A program made the position numbers and the translations under genes. Below the pieces are notes generated by a model, which was not told the DNA's origin, searched no databases, and worked only from the letters and a program-made list of their open reading frames with translations. From an uncultured Clostridium sp. (GTDB lineage: Bacteria; Bacillota; Clostridia; TANB77; CAG-508), in assembly GCA_900553015.1 (NCBI GenBank), contig USBY01000011.1, positions 1-41,962 on the forward strand: a stretch of 41,962 nucleotides of DNA, in the 5' to 3' direction. Shown piece by piece: positions 38,134-41,962 of this stretch. Within the stretch, counting starts at the first letter, position 1. Every line of letters starts with the position of its first letter.

Positions 38134-39450
38134 TTAGTTTCTTATATTAGCTGCAATTTCTGTTGCATCCATATTAATTTCTTTTTCTTCTCCAGTTTTC
38201 ATATTCTTTAACTTAATTTTATTTGAATTTATCTCATCATCACCAATAACTATTACATATGGTATTTCTAACTTATCTGCATATTTAAATTTAGCTTTTA
38301 ATTTTTTATCATTTAAATAAATTTCTGTATTTATTCCCAATTTTCTTATTTCTGTAGCTAATTTTATTGGTTCTTCTAATTTTTCTGTAATTGGAATAAT
38401 TAAGATATCAGAAATTGATTTTTTCTCTGCTTTTATTATATTTAATTCATTTAGTTTATAGAATAATCTAGTAAGACCAATTGAAATTCCTACTCCTGGT
38501 AAACTTTTATCTGTATAATATTCTGCTAAGTTTTCGTATCTTCCTCCAGAACATACACTTCCTAATTCTCTGTAATCATTTAAAAATGTTTCGTATACTG
38601 TTCCTGTATAATAATCTAATCCTCTTGCAATTGTTAAATCTACTTTAAAGTTAGCTTCTGGTACTCCAAATAATCTTACATTTTTAACAACTGTTTTTAA
38701 TTCTTCTACACCTTTTTTATAAGTTTCATTAGTTATTCCTAAATTTTCTAGTTTTTGTAACTTTTCATCAGAAGTTCCTTCTATTTCTATAAAATTCATA
38801 ATAGAATTTATTTGCTCTTCTTTTACATCTAATTTTCTTAATTCTTCTATTACTGCTTCTTTTCCTATTTTTTCTATTTTATCAATTATTCTTAAAATCT
38901 CTGTAGCATTTTCTTTTTGGTTTACTCCTTCAAATAAACCATTTAAGATTTTTCTATTATTAATTTTTATAGTAAAATCTTCAAAACCTAATTCTCTAAA
39001 AAGTGTATAAATGATACTTGGAATTTCTGCATCATTTATTAAATCTAATTCTCCATCACCAATTATATCTATATCACATTGATAAAATTCTCTATATCTT
39101 CCTTTTTGTGCACGTTCTCCTCTATATACTTTTCCTATTTGATATCTTCTAAAAGGAAAACTTAAACTACCATAATTTTTTGCTACATATTTAGCAAGTG
39201 GAACTGTTAAATCAAATCTTAAAGCTAAATCACTGTCTCCTTTTTGAAATCTATATATTTGTTTTTCTGTCTCTCCACCTGCTTTTGCAAGTAATACTTC
39301 TGCTGATTCAATTATTGGTGTATCCAATGGTAAAAATCCAAATTTCTCATATGTTTTTTGAATCTTTTCTTTCATTTGATTAAATAATATCTGTTCATTT
39401 GGTAATAATTCCATAAAGCCAGATAAAGTTCTTGGTTCTATTCTTTCCAT
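38134..39450 (-). CDS. hisS: Histidyl-tRNA synthetase
   Basis: A 438-residue class II synthetase. Seen: the N-terminal catalytic start ERIEPRTLSGFMELLPNEQ, motif 2 region YRGERAQKGRYREFYQCDID near 115, the HisRS-specific ARGLDYYTGTVYETF near 280, CSGGRYENLAEYY, motif 3 LPGVGISIGLTRLF near 320, and the C-terminal anticodon-binding domain (DILIIPITEKLEEPIKLA). Length is typical. I place the start at ATG 39450, eight bases after AAGGAG; a GTG at 39459 lies within that site. It follows the metallo-hydrolase gene by 15 bases in the rel - GloB-like - hisS operon, an arrangement common in Clostridia. No T-box is seen. Confidence 0.97.
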   Translation of the reverse strand: MERIEPRTLSGFMELLPNEQILFNQMKEKIQKTYEKFGFLPLDTPIIESAEVLLAKAGGETEKQIYRFQKGDSDLALRFDLTVPLAKYVAKNYGSLSFPFRRYQIGKVYRGERAQKGRYREFYQCDIDIIGDGELDLINDAEIPSIIYTLFRELGFEDFTIKINNRKILNGLFEGVNQKENATEILRIIDKIEKIGKEAVIEELRKLDVKEEQINSIMNFIEIEGTSDEKLQKLENLGITNETYKKGVEELKTVVKNVRLFGVPEANFKVDLTIARGLDYYTGTVYETFLNDYRELGSVCSGGRYENLAEYYTDKSLPGVGISIGLTRLFYKLNELNIIKAEKKSISDILIIPITEKLEEPIKLATEIRKLGINTEIYLNDKKLKAKFKYADKLEIPYVIVIGDDEINSNKIKLKNMKTGEEKEINMDATEIAANIRN

Positions 39451-39465
39451 ATTTTCCACTCCTTG

Positions 39466-40113
39466 TTAATCTATATTTGGTTTAGCTTCCAAATAAATTG
39501 GTTTTTCGTCCCCTATTCTAGTTGGCTTTCCATGCCCTGGATATACTATTGTATTTTCAGGTAATATTAATAATTTATTTATTATTGAATTCATAATAGA
39601 ATCAAAATCACTTGTAGGTAGATCTACTCTTCCCCAGGCACCTTTAAATAATGTGTCTCCTGAAAATAGCATTTCTTCTTTTTCACAATACAAAGATGTT
39701 CCGTCATCAGTATGTCCTGGAGTATAAATAACTCTGAATTCTAAATCTCCAACATGTAAAATATCATCATCATCTACAATACTATCTTCTTTTACATATA
39801 TTGGAGGAAGCCCAATATATTCTGCAAGTACGGGAACTCTATTTTCTAAGTTTTCTCTTCCTTTTCTGTGAATAAGGACTTTTCCTCCTTTTTCTTTTTT
39901 TAGCTCATTTACGCCATTTATATGATCAGCATGGCAATGAGTTAAATAAATATATACTAATTCTGCCCCTAAGGTATCTAAAATTTCTATAATTTTAGGA
40001 ACCTCTCCTGCTGGATCTATTACCATTGCTTTTTTTTGAGTTTCATCTACTATTATATAGCAATTAGTTTCACCAACAAATTTCATTTGTACTTTTATTC
40101 TTTTTAGTATCAT
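39466..40113 (-). CDS. Metallo-beta-lactamase fold hydrolase (GloB/YqgX-like)
   Basis: The 215-residue enzyme keeps the dinuclear metal site of the glyoxalase-II type MBL family: THCHADHINGV near 57, the next histidine in YTPGHTDDGTSLYC near 130, the bridging Asp in FSGDTLFKGAWGR near 150 and the last His in VYPGHGKPTRI near 195. Members hydrolyse S-lactoylglutathione-like or other thioesters; in glutathione-free Clostridia the natural substrate is unknown. AAAGGAG precedes the ATG. It lies between rel and hisS with 11 and 15 base gaps, so it is part of that operon. Confidence 0.94.
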   Translation of the reverse strand: MILKRIKVQMKFVGETNCYIIVDETQKKAMVIDPAGEVPKIIEILDTLGAELVYIYLTHCHADHINGVNELKKEKGGKVLIHRKGRENLENRVPVLAEYIGLPPIYVKEDSIVDDDDILHVGDLEFRVIYTPGHTDDGTSLYCEKEEMLFSGDTLFKGAWGRVDLPTSDFDSIMNSIINKLLILPENTIVYPGHGKPTRIGDEKPIYLEAKPNID

Positions 40114-40124
40114 AAAAAACTCCT

Positions 40125-41962
40125 TTATTTCTTTCTTGTTACCTCATATACACTATCCACTTTTCTTAGTTCTTTTAATACTTTATTTAATTCTTCTATG
40201 TTTTCTACTTCTATTGTTATCTCTATTGTAGCAATATGTTCTTTTGTTGCTTTAGAATTTAATCCCATTAGTTTTGTTTTTAAATTACTTAAAACTTGAA
40301 TTACATCTGCAAGCAATCCTGATCTATCATTTGCATATACAGTAATATCTACATTGTATGATGCTGTTTTTTCTGTATACCAGTAAACATCTATAATTCT
40401 GTCTTCTTCTTTTAATAAGTCTTTTACATTTACACAATCTGTTCTATGAACAGAAACTCCTCTTCCTTTTGTTATATATCCAATAATATTATCTCCTGGA
40501 ACTGGGTTACAACATTTTGAAAGTTTTACTAAACAATTATCTATTCCTTTTACTACAACCCCTGTGCTAGATGGTTTTACAGTTTTTCTTTTACTTGTTA
40601 ATTCTTCTATTTTTTGTTCAATATTTTCTTCTTTATGACTCTTTCTGTATTCCTCTAACATTCTAGATATAATTTTTACTTGTGATATTGCACCAAATCC
40701 AACACTTGCATACATATCTTCTAAGTTTTTAAACTTATATCTATCTAATGCCGCATTTATGTAATCTTGTTTAAATAATTCATCATGACTAATTCCAATT
40801 CTCTTTATTTCTTTTTCAATTAAATCTTTTCCTTTTTCTATATTTTCTGACCTTTGTTCTTTCTTAAACCATGATTGTATTTTGCTTTTAGCTTTTGTTG
40901 TTTTTATAAATTTAAGCCAGTCTCTACTAGGTCCTTTTTGAGAATCTGATGTCATAATTTCTACAATATCTCCACTTTGCAATTTTGTAATTATTGGCAT
41001 CATTTTACTATTTATTTTACAGCCAACCATATGGTTTCCGATTTCTTCATGAATACTATATGCAAAGTCTATAGGTGTTGCATCTCTTGGTAATACTAGT
41101 ATTTTTCCCTTTGGTGTAAATACATATACTTCATCTTCGAATAATTCTGTTTTTAATGTATTTAAAAACTCTTGTGGATCTTTCATATCTTGTTGCCACT
41201 CTAATGTTTCTCTAAGCCATGCAAGCTTATCTTTAGTAACTGTGACAACTTGTTTTCCTTTTTTACCATAATTTGCCTCTTTGTATGCCCAGTGTGCAGC
41301 TATACCATATTCTGCAATTCTATGCATTTCCCATGTACGGATTTGTACTTCAAATGGAGTTCCTTTTTCTCCTAATAATGTTGTATGTATAGATTGGTAC
41401 ATATTAGGTTTTGGTACAGCTATATAATCTTTAAATCTTCCTGGCATTGGGCTGTACATTTCATGAACTACACCTAATGCAGCATAACAATCTTTTACAG
41501 AATTAACTAATATTCTTAATGCAAATAAATCATAAATTTGATCTAATGTTTTATTATCTCTTTTCATTTTTCTATATATTGAATATAAGTGCTTTGCTCT
41601 TCCTGTAACTTCTGCTTCTATTTTCTGTTTTTTTAATTGTCCCCTAATATCATCCATTATTTTTTCTATAAATTGAAGTCTTTCTTCTCTCTTCTTATCT
41701 ATACCTTCAACTAATTCCCTATATTCTTCTGGATATAAATATTTAAAAGCTAAATCTTCTAGTTCCCATTTTAATGAATAAATACCTAAACGATTTGCAA
41801 GTGGAGCATATAATTCCATAGTTTCTTTAGCATTAGCAATTTGCCTATCTCTTCTTAAATATTTTAATGTACGCAAATTATGTAGTCTATCTGCCAACTT
41901 TATTATTATTACTCTAATATCTTTTCCCATAGCAAGGAACATTTTTCTGTAATTTTCCACTT
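40125..41962 (-). CDS. relA: Bifunctional (p)ppGpp synthetase/hydrolase Rel, 5' part off window
   Basis: The window contains the C-terminal 612 residues or so; the reading frame continues past the right edge, and the first codon in view (GTG) is most likely an internal Val. IRVIIIKLADRLHNLRTLKY is the end of the HD hydrolase domain. Next come the synthetase domain (AKHLYSIYRKMKRDNKTLDQ, then KPNMYQSIHTTLLGEKGTPF), the TGS domain (VYVFTPKGKILVLPRDATPI near 275), the conserved-cysteine domain (KLSKCCNPVPGDNIIGYITK near 475) and the ACT domain (TVYANDRSGLLADVIQVL to the end). It makes and destroys the starvation alarmone (p)ppGpp at the ribosome. It heads the visible rel - GloB-like - hisS operon. 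Confidence 0.96.
   Translation of the reverse strand, partial: VENYRKMFLAMGKDIRVIIIKLADRLHNLRTLKYLRRDRQIANAKETMELYAPLANRLGIYSLKWELEDLAFKYLYPEEYRELVEGIDKKREERLQFIEKIMDDIRGQLKKQKIEAEVTGRAKHLYSIYRKMKRDNKTLDQIYDLFALRILVNSVKDCYAALGVVHEMYSPMPGRFKDYIAVPKPNMYQSIHTTLLGEKGTPFEVQIRTWEMHRIAEYGIAAHWAYKEANYGKKGKQVVTVTKDKLAWLRETLEWQQDMKDPQEFLNTLKTELFEDEVYVFTPKGKILVLPRDATPIDFAYSIHEEIGNHMVGCKINSKMMPIITKLQSGDIVEIMTSDSQKGPSRDWLKFIKTTKAKSKIQSWFKKEQRSENIEKGKDLIEKEIKRIGISHDELFKQDYINAALDRYKFKNLEDMYASVGFGAISQVKIISRMLEEYRKSHKEENIEQKIEELTSKRKTVKPSSTGVVVKGIDNCLVKLSKCCNPVPGDNIIGYITKGRGVSVHRTDCVNVKDLLKEEDRIIDVYWYTEKTASYNVDITVYANDRSGLLADVIQVLSNLKTKLMGLNSKATKEHIATIEITIEVENIEELNKVLKELRKVDSVYEVTRKK

Overview
The window is AT-rich, densely coded and mostly read from the minus strand. 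It carries spoVT and spoIIP, single-membrane cell-wall genes (sortases, a short TagGH/Wzm-Wzt-type exporter, a peptidoglycan deacetylase-like enzyme), mreB/mbl, recD2 and comFC. Together these point to a low-GC, spore-forming Clostridia-type Firmicute, probably from an uncultured gut-like lineage. That placement is inference from gene content and composition; no rRNA gene is present.

Region 1 (1-17619, all minus) is a surface-polysaccharide locus. In transcription order it holds an acyl-CoA/ACP ligase, an Alg14-like/Alg13-like (EpsE/EpsF) glycosyltransferase pair, a GT4, two GT2s, a multi-pass O-antigen polymerase/ligase-like protein, a GT4, a GT2, a giant GT2-HAD fusion, the ABC exporter ATPase and permease, a GT2-GT4 fusion, and a partial multi-pass membrane protein running off the left edge. 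Well-formed sigma-A promoters at 17645-17673, 14676-14704 and 7898-7926 split it into at least three transcription units. No priming glycosyltransferase is visible.

Region 2 (17839-20315) has an unknown 218-aa protein divergent from an acyl-ACP thioesterase, which is convergent with a NodB-type polysaccharide deacetylase; a shared hairpin terminator lies between the last two. Region 3 (20518-25388) holds a P-type cation ATPase preceded by a yybP-ykoY-type (Mn2+) riboswitch with a terminator expression platform, two tandem sortases and a HIT hydrolase. Region 4 (25486-30941) holds a short alaS lacking the C-terminal C-Ala domain, spoVT, comFC and recD2. Region 5 (31012-35058) has four poorly characterised proteins around an isolated mreB/mbl, plus a small gene of clearly higher GC next to repeats that may be an insertion-sequence remnant. 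Region 6 (35268-41962) has pyk, spoIIP, hisS, a GloB-like metallo-hydrolase and the 3' part of rel.

The most unusual feature is a dispersed family of short palindromic repeats with core GGAACGTCCC or GGGACGGTCCC flanked by GGGATTT/AAATCCC. It occurs at eight intergenic loci between 13.4 and 38.1 kb (about 17 units). Several copies sit within a few bases of a stop codon and have a T-tract, so they look like intrinsic terminators. Others abut a ribosome binding site. No intergenic gap exceeds 300 bases. I saw no tRNA, rRNA or CRISPR array.
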